From NCBI RefSeq assembly GCF_026162645.1, contig NZ_JAOTBE010000021.1, forward strand, positions 1-52,435: a DNA stretch of 52,435 nucleotides. The letters are read 5' to 3'. This DNA is from Paracoccus rhizosphaerae. Lineage in GTDB: Bacteria > Pseudomonadota > Alphaproteobacteria > Rhodobacterales > Rhodobacteraceae. The position numbers and the translations under genes are program-made. Of the stretch, positions 36,936 through 45,313 are shown piece by piece. How positions within the stretch are numbered: position 1 is the first letter of the stretch; every line of letters begins with the position of its first letter. The notes beneath the pieces are model-generated. The model did no database searches, was not told the DNA's origin, and saw nothing but the letters and a program-made list of their open reading frames with translations.

Positions 36936-38072
36936 GTTCGGCCTTTCGACAGGAGGTATTGCCATTTCAGCTAACATGGCTTGCCAGCCGATGCACGGGC
37001 CGTGCAGGCTGCCCGGCGTGAAACGGCACAAAGCCCACCGCGTCCGACGTTCCCTCGTCTGCCGCCATCATCGGACAGCGCAGTATTTAACAGTTTTCAA
37101 AACCTGATGTGCGGCGATCCTGTCCCACCACCGGCGCTGCGGCGTCGCCGTGACGTGAAAGGCGCAGACGTCCGATGAGGGTGCCACCCCAACCACCCAC
37201 GTTGCCTCCGAAAAGGTCGAAGCGCTGAATCAGGGCCCTTGAGAGTGAAGAACATCGCTCCGGGTGTAGGGGCGATGTGATCAAGGCGGCCCGCCGCCGA
37301 GGCTGTCCTGTCAAAGCCAACTGCCTCGCTGCCGCAGACGCTTCTTCGCCATGCAGCGGAACCTGTCGATCCCGGCGGCGGCACGGGCGCTGCCAGGGCG
37401 CGGGGCGAAGCGATGTCGGGAGGGATGACAACCCATATTGTCTTGCCTGACCATGCTGCCTCGCTTGAAGGGTCTGGCAACAAGGGTGCTTTCGCAGCGG
37501 CCGCATCAAAGGATCAGAACAAGGTGGCCGTCGCGGTCCTTCAGGTTGGCGGGCCGATCAAGCTCGACACGCTGCATCGGCTAGGCGCCACGGGCATCGG
37601 CTTGTCAGGCTGATCTGCGATAATGCCCGTGCCGCTGCCGCTTGCGGGCGGGGCGGGCATCAAATTCGGCTCCATGATGCTGCCCGAGGACAACTTGATC
37701 GCCGTCCGCGAGTTGAGCAGGCAAGGGAACAGATTTACTAATGACGGCGTCTGATGCCCGTGCCCTTGCAAAATCGGCAGACATTGCGATGCGTCGGGCC
37801 AAGACGTCGCGGCGAATCTGCACACCACGACCGGCCACACCGCTGTCCAGATCCCGCTAGCCGCCCGCGCCGATAACCGACATCAGGCAGGACGCGGCCA
37901 TCGCGCTGCGGCGAAACACCATGCTGCTGATGAACTTGGCCTTGGGCGTCCGGAACCGTTAACCAGGACCATACCAGCGCCACGCTGCTGCGCTCCGCCG
38001 ACCGCCGGACAGCATGCCCCCGGCATCGCGGCGCAGTCGCCAAGGGCGAAAGAGGCCTGCAAGAAGCGCGGT
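36936..38072. other. 1.1-kb gene-poor region, possible eroded genes
   Basis: No open frame here resembles a known family. On the plus strand one frame reads QNKVAVAVLQVGGPIKLD up to a TGA at 37611. The same frame then continues GGAGIKFGSMMLPEDNL to a stop near 37755, which might be an old gene cut by a stop codon. I cannot name it. Other frames are Arg/Pro/Ser-rich and look random. The stretch adjoins the decayed nitrogen locus and is the longest gene-free part of the window. Confidence 0.5.
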
Positions 38073-38819
38073 CTAGATCAGGCCGATCTGGCGGCGGATC
38101 CCGTGGTCGCGGAGCGAAACCTCCTCTCCCAGGAAGCCGTCGCCGGCGGGACCGGCCAGCCAGGCCAGCGCGCGCGCGGGCCATTCAGGGGGAATGTGCA
38201 CCGACCAGTCGAGTTGGCTGACCGGGTTGATCCCGCTGGTCCGGATCGCCGCCTGCATGTCGGTCGCGACCGTGCCGGGCGACAGGCTGATGGCGCGGAT
38301 GCCGTCGGACCGCGCCTCGTGGTCCAGCGACCGGGTCAGCATCAGGGCACCGGCCTTGCTGGCGCAATAGGCGCTCCAACCTTCCTGCGGCGCATGGGCC
38401 GCCCCCGAGCCGACCGTCAGCACGGTACCGCCGCCCTGCGCCCTCATCACCGGAAGTGCCGCCCGCATGCCGTGGAAGACGCCCTTCAGGTTCACGTCGA
38501 TCGCCTGACCCCAATCCTCGGGATCGGCGGCCGCCATGTCCGAGATCGGGCCGATCAGGCCAGCGTTGTTGACCAGGATGTCCAGGCGGCCGAACCGCTC
38601 GACCAGCGCCGCGACGGCCTGCTCGACCTCGGCTGCGCTGGCGACGTCGCCGGGCAGCGCCAAGCCTCCGATCTCGTCCGCCAGATCCTGCACCGCGGCG
38701 CGGTCGCGGGCCATGACGCCCACCTGCGCACCCGCCTCGGCGAAGGTACGGGCCGCGGCCGCGCCGATGCCGCGGCTTGCTCCAGTGATCAGAACCGTTC
38801 GTCCGGTCAGGTCGACCAT
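38073..38819 (-). CDS. Short-chain dehydrogenase/reductase
   Basis: This 248-residue NAD(P)-dependent oxidoreductase has the classical SDR fold. The cofactor site is TVLITGASRGIGAAAARTF at residue ~8. The NNAG motif is in ILVNNAGLIGPIS. The catalytic Ser lies near TVGSGAAHAPQEG and the YxxxK is in SAYCASKAG. The ATG at 38819 is preceded by AGGAGGAG. The substrate is unknown. It is divergent from the Tat-exported cyclase gene, 169 bases away, and the two may share regulation. Confidence 0.9.
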   Translation of the reverse strand: MVDLTGRTVLITGASRGIGAAAARTFAEAGAQVGVMARDRAAVQDLADEIGGLALPGDVASAAEVEQAVAALVERFGRLDILVNNAGLIGPISDMAAADPEDWGQAIDVNLKGVFHGMRAALPVMRAQGGGTVLTVGSGAAHAPQEGWSAYCASKAGALMLTRSLDHEARSDGIRAISLSPGTVATDMQAAIRTSGINPVSQLDWSVHIPPEWPARALAWLAGPAGDGFLGEEVSLRDHGIRRQIGLI

Positions 38820-38988
38820 GTCTCTCCTCCTGCATGTCCTGGACCGCCAGGTCCCGTGCCTGTCGGGTCTCGCCTGCGGCAGGTTGCGCCCGAAAAAGCC
38901 GCAGATGCAACCCGGCCCGTGGCAGGATGCTTGACAGGCCCGTCTTCGCAGGCGTTCGATGAGGCATGCCCACGACCCGGAGTTGCCG

Positions 38989-39804
38989 ATGTGCACTGCA
39001 TGCCTGATCGAAGACGTGAAGCGTCACATGCTGTCGCGCCGTCGCCTGTTCACCGGGGCCGCGGCGACGGCGGCGATGGGGGTCGCGGCGGGTGCGCTGT
39101 CGGCCCGGCCGGCCCTGGCGCAGTCCGGCGGACGCGTGACGGACCTGACCCACACCTATGACAGCGATTTCCCGACCTTCGACGGCAAGCCCGGCATCCT
39201 CTACGAGGTCGACAAGAATTTCGACCCCGACGGCTATCACCTCTACAAGCTGACGATCTTCGAGCATACGGGCACCCACATCGACGCGCCGCTGCATTTC
39301 GCCGAAGGCGCCGCATCGGTGGACGCGCTGCCGGTCGAGAACCTGATCGCCCCCCTCTGCATCGTCGACATCTCGGCCAAGGCGGCCGAAGATCCCAATG
39401 CGATGGTCGAGCCTGCGGATATCGAGGCCTGGATCTCGGCCAATGGTGCCATTCCGGCGGGTGCCTGCGTCGCCATGAACTCGGGCTGGACAGCTCGGAT
39501 CGGCGACCCGTCCTGGAGGAACGGCCCCGACGGCAAGCTGGCGTTTCCGGGCTTCTCGAAAGCCGCGACCGATCTTCTGGCAGAGGCCGGGGCCGCGTCC
39601 ATCGGCGTCGACACCATGTCGCTGGACCCTGGCAATTCAGCCGACTTCGCGGTGCACTATTCGTGGCTTCCGTCGGGCCGCTTCGGGATCGAGGGGCTGG
39701 CCAACCTTGATCAGCTTCCGCCCGCTGGCGCGACCATCTTCATCGGCGCACCGAAGCACCGGGGCGGAACAGGCGGCCCGGCGCGCATCCTGGCGATGCA
39801 CTGA
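38989..39804 (+). CDS. Cyclase family protein (kynurenine formamidase-like), Tat-exported
   Basis: This 271-residue metal-dependent hydrolase belongs to the cyclase superfamily, which includes kynurenine formamidase. The N-terminus MCTACLIEDVKRHML is followed by a twin-arginine signal (SRRRLFTGAAATAAMGV) ending at ALAQ, so it is probably folded before export to the periplasm. The metal-binding motif HTGTHIDAPLHF is intact, and GVDTMSLDPGNS with its acidic residue fits the active site. I chose the ATG at 38989, which has GGAG eight bases upstream. The substrate is unknown. Confidence 0.87.
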   Translation: MCTACLIEDVKRHMLSRRRLFTGAAATAAMGVAAGALSARPALAQSGGRVTDLTHTYDSDFPTFDGKPGILYEVDKNFDPDGYHLYKLTIFEHTGTHIDAPLHFAEGAASVDALPVENLIAPLCIVDISAKAAEDPNAMVEPADIEAWISANGAIPAGACVAMNSGWTARIGDPSWRNGPDGKLAFPGFSKAATDLLAEAGAASIGVDTMSLDPGNSADFAVHYSWLPSGRFGIEGLANLDQLPPAGATIFIGAPKHRGGTGGPARILAMH

Positions 39805-39882
39805 CGAGCCTGGGGCAGCCGGACGATCGATGCCGCCCGCTGCACAAGAGAGGGCTTCGGTGCCATCGCCCCGGCTGAACGC

Positions 39883-39916
39883 TGCCGCAGATGACGCTGC
39901 TGCGCGACCTGCGGCA
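39883..39916. terminator. Inverted repeat between convergent genes
   Basis: TGCCGCAG and CTGCGGCA are separated by 18 bases between the cyclase gene and the sorbosone dehydrogenase gene, which converge here. A bidirectional terminator is possible, but the spacer is long and there is no T-run. Confidence 0.3.
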
Positions 39917-39949
39917 TGAGGAACCGAGGCAGGGTGATCGCCCCGCCCG

Positions 39950-41500
39950 TCATTCTGCAGGCGGAAGCGGATCCACGGACGGGGCGGACTCGACCTGCGG
40001 TTCCGGCTGCGTCGCCGGGATCTCGGTCTGGGGGGCCAGCGGTGCGGGCAGGGCTTCGGCCGTGTCTGCCGGCGCAGCGCCTTCCGTGCTTGCCTGGACG
40101 CGGTCGCTGCCGATGGGTGCGTCGGTGACCTGCCCGTCAGCGGCGGCGACCCGCCAAACCGTGTTCCCGGCATCGTCAGCGACCAGCAGGGCGCCCGTGC
40201 CGTCGATGCCCACGCCGACTGGCCTGCCATGCGCCTCGTCGCCGTCGATGAAGCCGGTCACGACGTCCTGCGCCATGCCGGACGGCCGCCCGTCGCTGAA
40301 CGGCACGAACGAGACCTTGTAGCCGTTGAACGCGTCACGGTTCCAGCTGCCGTGCTGACCCACGAAGGCGCCATCGGCATAGGGTTCCGGCATTGCCGAG
40401 CCGTTCGTGAAGGTCAGCCCCAAGGCCGCGACGTGGCTGGACAGGGCATAGTCGGGCGCAATGGCAGCCGCCACGAGATCGGGGCGCGCTGGCCGCACGC
40501 GCTCGTCGACATGATCGCCGTAATAGCTGTAGGGCCAGCCATAGAACGCCCCCTCCTGCACCGATGTCATGTAGTCGGGCACAAGGTTCGGCCCCAGCTC
40601 GTCACGTTCGTTGATGACCGCCCACAGCTCTCCGGTCGCGGGATGGAAGGTCAGGCCGTTCGGATTGCGCAGACCCGAGGCATAGATCCTGGACGCACCG
40701 GTGGCGCGGTCGATCTGCCAGATCGCCGCCCGGCCCTTTTCGGCTTCCATGCCGTTCTCGGCCGCGTTCGAGTTCGAGCCGACCGAGGCATAGAGCATCG
40801 TCCCGTCGGGGCTGAGCGCCAGGTCCTTCGTCCAGTGGTGGTTCAGCGGCCCGCCAGGCAGCGGCGTCAGGACCTCTGGCTCGGCCGTGATGGCGGTGTC
40901 GCCCAGGGCATAGGGATAGGTCACGACCGCGTCCGCCTCGGCGACATAGAGCGTGTCGTCGATCCAGGCGACGCCGAACGGCGAATGCAGATCCGTCAGC
41001 AGGTCATGGCGTTCGTCAACGACCCCGTCGCGGTCGGTGTCGCGCAGCAGGGTGATCAGGTTGCTATCCCGCTGGGGGCCACCGCCGCCACCTGCTGCCA
41101 ACGACATGATCCAGCCGCGGATATAGTCCTTGGGGCGGTATTTCGGCTTCCCCTCGGGGCCGCGGGACTGCACGACCAGCACGTCACCGTTCGGAAGCGT
41201 ATGGACGGTGCGCGGATGGGCAAGATCCGTGGCATAGGGCGTGACCACCAGGCCTTCGGGAACGATCGGGGTCTGTCCTTCAGCCCAGCCCGTGACTTCG
41301 GCCACCTTCACGCTGGGAAGCAGGTTGACGAAATTCGGCTCTGGCAGGACGGGATCGGGGCCGATCTGGCTGCTGATGTCGAAGTCATCGGGCTGCGCCT
41401 CTTGTGCTAGGACCGGGCCGGTGCCGCCAATAAACAGAGCCATTGCGGCCCCTCCGCCCAGAAGCATCGTGCGCGCCGTGGAATGTGCCAAGGTCTTCAT
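39950..41500 (-). CDS. Sorbosone dehydrogenase-like (PQQ-type beta-propeller) secreted protein
   Basis: The 516-residue product has a signal peptide (MKTLAHSTARTM… to VLAQ near residue 33). It continues as a soluble glucose/sorbosone dehydrogenase-type six-bladed propeller: TVHTLPNGDVLVVQSRGPEG, GPLNHHWTKDLALSPDGTML, ASGLRNPNGLTFHPATGELW and FVGQHGSWNRDAFNGY. These enzymes oxidise sugars in the periplasm with PQQ; the substrate here is unproven. A C-terminal tail of about 50 residues is rich in Pro, Ala and Glu. It starts 16 bases after the DUF2231 membrane protein gene, so the two probably form an operon. No haem-c motif is present. Confidence 0.87.
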   Translation of the reverse strand: MKTLAHSTARTMLLGGGAAMALFIGGTGPVLAQEAQPDDFDISSQIGPDPVLPEPNFVNLLPSVKVAEVTGWAEGQTPIVPEGLVVTPYATDLAHPRTVHTLPNGDVLVVQSRGPEGKPKYRPKDYIRGWIMSLAAGGGGGPQRDSNLITLLRDTDRDGVVDERHDLLTDLHSPFGVAWIDDTLYVAEADAVVTYPYALGDTAITAEPEVLTPLPGGPLNHHWTKDLALSPDGTMLYASVGSNSNAAENGMEAEKGRAAIWQIDRATGASRIYASGLRNPNGLTFHPATGELWAVINERDELGPNLVPDYMTSVQEGAFYGWPYSYYGDHVDERVRPARPDLVAAAIAPDYALSSHVAALGLTFTNGSAMPEPYADGAFVGQHGSWNRDAFNGYKVSFVPFSDGRPSGMAQDVVTGFIDGDEAHGRPVGVGIDGTGALLVADDAGNTVWRVAAADGQVTDAPIGSDRVQASTEGAAPADTAEALPAPLAPQTEIPATQPEPQVESAPSVDPLPPAE

Positions 41501-41516
41501 CGTGGGATCGTCCTTC

Positions 41517-41954
41517 TCAAGCGCGTTGCAGGGGGCGGTGGGCAGCCCGGCGGTTCAGCAGGGCGGCCACCAGCATCAGCAGGCATGTCAGCGCTGACAT
41601 CGCGATCCCCCAGGGGACCACCGCCATCCAGCCGTCGCCTGCGTGGATCAGGCTGTTGATCAACGCACAGACCAGTACCACGGCCTGCAGGACCACCGCG
41701 CCCCATACCGGTCGCAGGCGGCCAGTGGCGAACCCCACCAGCCACAGCACCGCCGCGATACCGCCCACAATCAGGCCGAAGAACAGCAGCCACGAGGCAA
41801 AGTCCTGCCACATCAGCAGGACGGTCTGGCTGTAGAAGATGTCGCAGAAGAGCGTCAGCGTGAAAAAGCCGGCCGCAAAGTGCGTCAGCGTCGCAAGTCC
41901 CGGCATCGCGCCATATGCGGGATGCATGGCGTCATGCGGGTGAATGGCAGCCAT
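41517..41954 (-). CDS. DUF2231-type membrane protein
   Basis: This is a 145-residue inner-membrane protein with four hydrophobic helices (starting near TLTHFAAGFFTLTLFCDIFY; then WLLFFGLIVGGIAAVLWLVG, VLQAVVLVCALINSLIHA and the last around TCLLMLVAALL). The first residues, MAAIHPHDAMHPAYGA, are histidine-rich. The ATG at 41954 follows GAGGAG. Family members often sit next to periplasmic dehydrogenases and may help pass electrons, but their role is unproven. It is the first gene of a pair with the sorbosone dehydrogenase-like gene. Confidence 0.82.
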   Translation of the reverse strand: MAAIHPHDAMHPAYGAMPGLATLTHFAAGFFTLTLFCDIFYSQTVLLMWQDFASWLLFFGLIVGGIAAVLWLVGFATGRLRPVWGAVVLQAVVLVCALINSLIHAGDGWMAVVPWGIAMSALTCLLMLVAALLNRRAAHRPLQRA

Positions 41955-42148
41955 GGCGATACTCCTCGGGGTTGTTGCTGATCGGCCAACGATCCCCGGG
42001 GGCGGATTGTTCCGGATCTGGCCGCGGTGCTTCACGGGCCAAGGCCGCCGAACCCGCCGCAACCCCAACGATCTACCACCTTCTGCCAGCTTGACGACCG
42101 CTCTTGCAGAGAACAGGCTGGGCCATCTGGTCATCGGAGGAGAGGGCC

Positions 42149-42886
42149 ATGGCAACAGCCCAGAACGTGCTTATCCACCCTGCCGTCGACAATGGCGTCA
42201 GGCAAGGCCAGCCGGGTTTTTCCGGCGGCGTACTGACATGTCATTGCACCGACAGACCCGTGAAGGTCCGTGTCGACGCGCAGACAGCGCACAACCATGT
42301 CTGCGGCTGCACCAAGTGCTGGAAGCCCGACGGTGCGGTCTTCAGCCAGATCGCCGTCGTTTCGCGCGATGCGGTCGAGGTGATCGAGAACGGCGACAAG
42401 CTTCAGGTGGTCAATGCCGCCGCACCGATCCAGCGCCATGCCTGCCGCGTCTGCGGCGTCCATATGTACGGCCGGATCGAAAACAAGGACCACCCGTTCT
42501 ACGGCCTCGACTTCGTCCATACCGAACTGTCGCCCGAGGACGGCTGGTCGCCGCCAGAATTTGCCGCCTTCGTCAGCTCGGTCATCGAATCCGGCGTCGA
42601 TCCGTCACGTATGGATGGTATCCGCGCGCGCCTGAGGGAACTGGGGCTGACGCCTTACGATACCCTGTCGCCGCCGCTGATGGACGCGATCGCGACCCAT
42701 GCGGCAAATCGGCAGGCCAAGCCGTCGCCCGCCCCGTCGAAACCCTCGGCATCGCCGGCCCCTGCCGAAGCCCGGGCCAGCACGCCACCGCCTCGACCGA
42801 AGCCCACCCCTACCTCTCAGCCAGCCGCGGCGGGCGGTTCGGGGCTGTCGAGGTTGCTGAGCAGGCTCTTCGGCGGACGGCGATAG
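42149..42886 (+). CDS. gfa: S-(hydroxymethyl)glutathione synthase (Gfa) with C-terminal extension
   Basis: Gfa binds glutathione and is thought to speed up its reaction with formaldehyde, feeding the formaldehyde dehydrogenase pathway. The 245-residue product matches the Paracoccus Gfa family over its first ~190 residues. Zinc ligands lie in [18 protein letters not shown] and [13 protein letters not shown] further ~50-residue tail is rich in Pro, Ala and Ser and ends with the basic [12 protein letters not shown]. The usual family length is about 190, so the tail is unusual. The ATG at 42149 has GGAGGAG upstream. A strong hairpin follows the stop. The usual flhA partner is not adjacent. Confidence 0.92.
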   Translation: MATAQNVLIHPAVDNGVRQGQPGFSGGVLTCHCTDRPVKVRVDAQTAHNHVCGCTKCWKPDGAVFSQIAVVSRDAVEVIENGDKLQVVNAAAPIQRHACRVCGVHMYGRIENKDHPFYGLDFVHTELSPEDGWSPPEFAAFVSSVIESGVDPSRMDGIRARLRELGLTPYDTLSPPLMDAIATHAANRQAKPSPAPSKPSASPAPAEARASTPPPRPKPTPTSQPAAAGGSGLSRLLSRLFGGRR

Positions 42887-42893
42887 ACCCGCG

Positions 42894-42928
42894 TCACCGA
42901 TCCGGCGGAGCATGCGCCGGATCGGTGA
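42894..42928 (+). terminator. Strong hairpin after gfa
   Basis: A perfect 14-bp stem (TCACCGATCCGGCG / CGCCGGATCGGTGA) with a 7-base loop lies 8 bases after the gfa stop. It faces the convergent ethylmalonyl-CoA mutase gene and may act in both directions. No T-run is present. Confidence 0.7.
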
Positions 42929-43097
42929 GATGACCTGATCATCGGCCCCGCCGTCGATTCGCAGGCGGGCCACTCCAATGAACATCATGCGGCTGTGCGA
43001 TCCGGCAGCCCGGACGCCAACGCCATCTTGCGGCTGTGCCAGACTTGCCTCGGACAAGGCGCCCCTGACGATCAAGCACCTGAGCGGCAGCCTGCGG

Positions 43098-45056
43098 TCA
43101 GGCTGCAGCCGCCCCCGGTTCCACCAGCCCGACGATGTCCTTCATGATCGTGTTCAGCTGAAAATCCTTCGGCGTATAGACCCGCGCCACGCCCATCGCC
43201 GACAGGCGCCGGGCGTCTTCGTCGGGAATGATCCCGCCCACGATCACCGGGACGTGGTCCAACCCCGCCTCGCGCATTCGCGCCATCAGGTCGGCGATCA
43301 GCGGCAGGTGGCTGCCCGACAGGATCGAGAGGCCGACGACATGGGCCTCCTCCTCCTGCGCGCGCCGCACGATCTCCTCGGGGGTCAGGCGGATGCCCTC
43401 GTAGGTGATGTCCATGCCGCAATCGCGGGCGCGGCAGGCGATCTGCTCGGCGCCGTTCGAATGTCCGTCCAGCCCAGGCTTGCCGACCAGGAATTTCAAC
43501 CTTCGGCCAAGTCGGCTGCTGACAGCGTCCACCGCCTCACGGATGTCGTCCAGCCCCTCGGTGCGGTTGGACGGGCTGGCCGACACGCCGGTCGGGCCGC
43601 GGTACTCGCCATGCACAGCCCGCATCACGCCCGCCCATTCGCCGGTCGTAACGCCCGCCTTCGCCGCCGCGATCGAGGGCGCCATCACGTTGTCGCCCCT
43701 CTGCGCCGCCAGGCGCAGCGCGACGAGGGCGGCCTCGACGGCCCCCTCGTCGCGGGCTTCGCGCCAAGCCTGCAGCCGGGCGATCTGGTCCGCCTCGACC
43801 TCGGGATCGACGACCATGATCGCGCCCTCGCCCGAGGTCAGCGGCGACGGCTCGCCTTGCTGCCAGCGGTTCACACCGACGACCACGGTTTCGTTCGCCT
43901 CGATCCGGCCGAGGCGCGCGGCATTCGATTCGACCAGCCGCGCCTTCATGTGATCGATGGCCGCGATGGCCCCGCCCATCTGGTCCAGAAGCGCCAGCTC
44001 CTCCCGCGCGCCCTGCTTCAGATCCTCGACCTTGGCAGCCACCGCCGGATTGCCATCGAAGAGGTCGCCGAACTCCAGCAGGTCGGTCTCATAGGCCAGG
44101 ATCTGCTGCATCCGCAGCGACCATTGCTGATCCCAGGGCCGCGGCAGGCCCAGTGCCTCGTTCCAGGCGGGCAGCTGCACCGCCCGCGCCCGCGCGTTCT
44201 TCGACAGCGTCACCGCCAGCATCTCCAGCAGGATGCGATAGACATTGTTCTCGGGCTGCTGCTCGGTCAGTCCAAGGCTGTTGACCTGAACGCCATAGCG
44301 GAAACGGCGATATCTCTCCTCCTCAATCCCGTAGCGGTCGCGGCAGATCTCGTCCCAAAGCTCGGTGAAGGCGCGCATCTTGCACATCTCCGTCACGAAG
44401 CGGATGCCGGCATTCACGAAGAAGCTGATCCGCCCGACCATCGCGGGGAATTCGGCGTCCGGCACCTTGCCTTTCAGGTCGTCCAGCACCGCGATGGCCG
44501 TGGCCAGCGCATAGGCCAGCTCCTGCTGCGGCGTCGCGCCAGCCTCTTGCAGGTGATAGGAACAGACGTTCATCGGGTTCCACTTGGGCAGGTGTTCGCG
44601 GGTATAGGCCGCGACGTCGGTGATCATCGCCAGGCTGGGCTTGGGCGGGCAGATATAGGTCCCCCGCGACAGGTATTCCTTGATCAGGTCGTTCTGCACC
44701 GTCCCCTGCAGCTTCGAGATGTCGGCCCCCTGCTCCTCGGCCACAGCGATGTACAGCGACAGAAGCCAGGGCGCCGTCGCATTGATCGTCATCGAGGTGT
44801 TCATCTGCTCCAGCGGGATCTGGTCGAACAGCGTGCGCATGTCGCCTAGGTGGCAGACCGGGACGCCGACCTTGCCGACCTCGCCCCGCGCCAGAACATG
44901 GTCGCTGTCATAGCCGGCTTGGGTCGGCAGATCGAACGCCACCGACAGCCCGGTCTGTCCCCGCGACAGGTTGCTGCGATAGAGCGCGTTCGACTTCGCG
45001 GCGGTGGAATGCCCCGCATAGGTGCGGAACAGCCAGGGCTTGTCCTTCTCGGGCAT
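43098..45056 (-). CDS. ecm: Ethylmalonyl-CoA mutase (B12-dependent)
   Basis: This adenosylcobalamin enzyme converts (2R)-ethylmalonyl-CoA to methylsuccinyl-CoA in the ethylmalonyl-CoA pathway for C2 assimilation. The 652-residue product has the mutase TIM barrel (YRSNLSRGQTGLSVAFDLPT, MNTSMTINATAPWLLSLY) and a C-terminal B12-binding domain with the lower-ligand motif in GKPGLDGHSNGAEQ, followed by GLSILSGSH and IVGGIIPDED. Length and N-terminus fit the MeaA/Ecm subgroup better than methylmalonyl-CoA mutase. The ATG at 45056 follows GAGGTG at six bases. Other pathway genes (ccr, mcd) are not in the window. CobQ at 29263 could supply its cofactor pathway. Confidence 0.92.
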   Translation of the reverse strand: MPEKDKPWLFRTYAGHSTAAKSNALYRSNLSRGQTGLSVAFDLPTQAGYDSDHVLARGEVGKVGVPVCHLGDMRTLFDQIPLEQMNTSMTINATAPWLLSLYIAVAEEQGADISKLQGTVQNDLIKEYLSRGTYICPPKPSLAMITDVAAYTREHLPKWNPMNVCSYHLQEAGATPQQELAYALATAIAVLDDLKGKVPDAEFPAMVGRISFFVNAGIRFVTEMCKMRAFTELWDEICRDRYGIEEERYRRFRYGVQVNSLGLTEQQPENNVYRILLEMLAVTLSKNARARAVQLPAWNEALGLPRPWDQQWSLRMQQILAYETDLLEFGDLFDGNPAVAAKVEDLKQGAREELALLDQMGGAIAAIDHMKARLVESNAARLGRIEANETVVVGVNRWQQGEPSPLTSGEGAIMVVDPEVEADQIARLQAWREARDEGAVEAALVALRLAAQRGDNVMAPSIAAAKAGVTTGEWAGVMRAVHGEYRGPTGVSASPSNRTEGLDDIREAVDAVSSRLGRRLKFLVGKPGLDGHSNGAEQIACRARDCGMDITYEGIRLTPEEIVRRAQEEEAHVVGLSILSGSHLPLIADLMARMREAGLDHVPVIVGGIIPDEDARRLSAMGVARVYTPKDFQLNTIMKDIVGLVEPGAAAA

Positions 45057-45313
45057 GGCGACACCTCGATGGTTGCGCAATTTTATGTCGTCATGGAATT
45101 GCTATGGCAAAGAATAGAACCCGTCAATGCCGCATTGCAGAAAATCGGCTGTGGCAGGCGGTCGGACCTTCCGGGAGACGTTGACTCGTGCAGACTTGCT
45201 GAACATCCTCTGCACAATGTCAGGGCGCCAATCCCCGAAGACGCCGCCAGACTTGGCGATCCGGCCTTCACGGCGCATCGACCGCAACAAGACCGTCAGG
45301 ACCCTGTGACCCC

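Noticed and set aside
36039..36974. A 311-codon plus-strand open frame
   Set aside because: Its second half is antisense to the L,D-transpeptidase, and the first half shows no family match.
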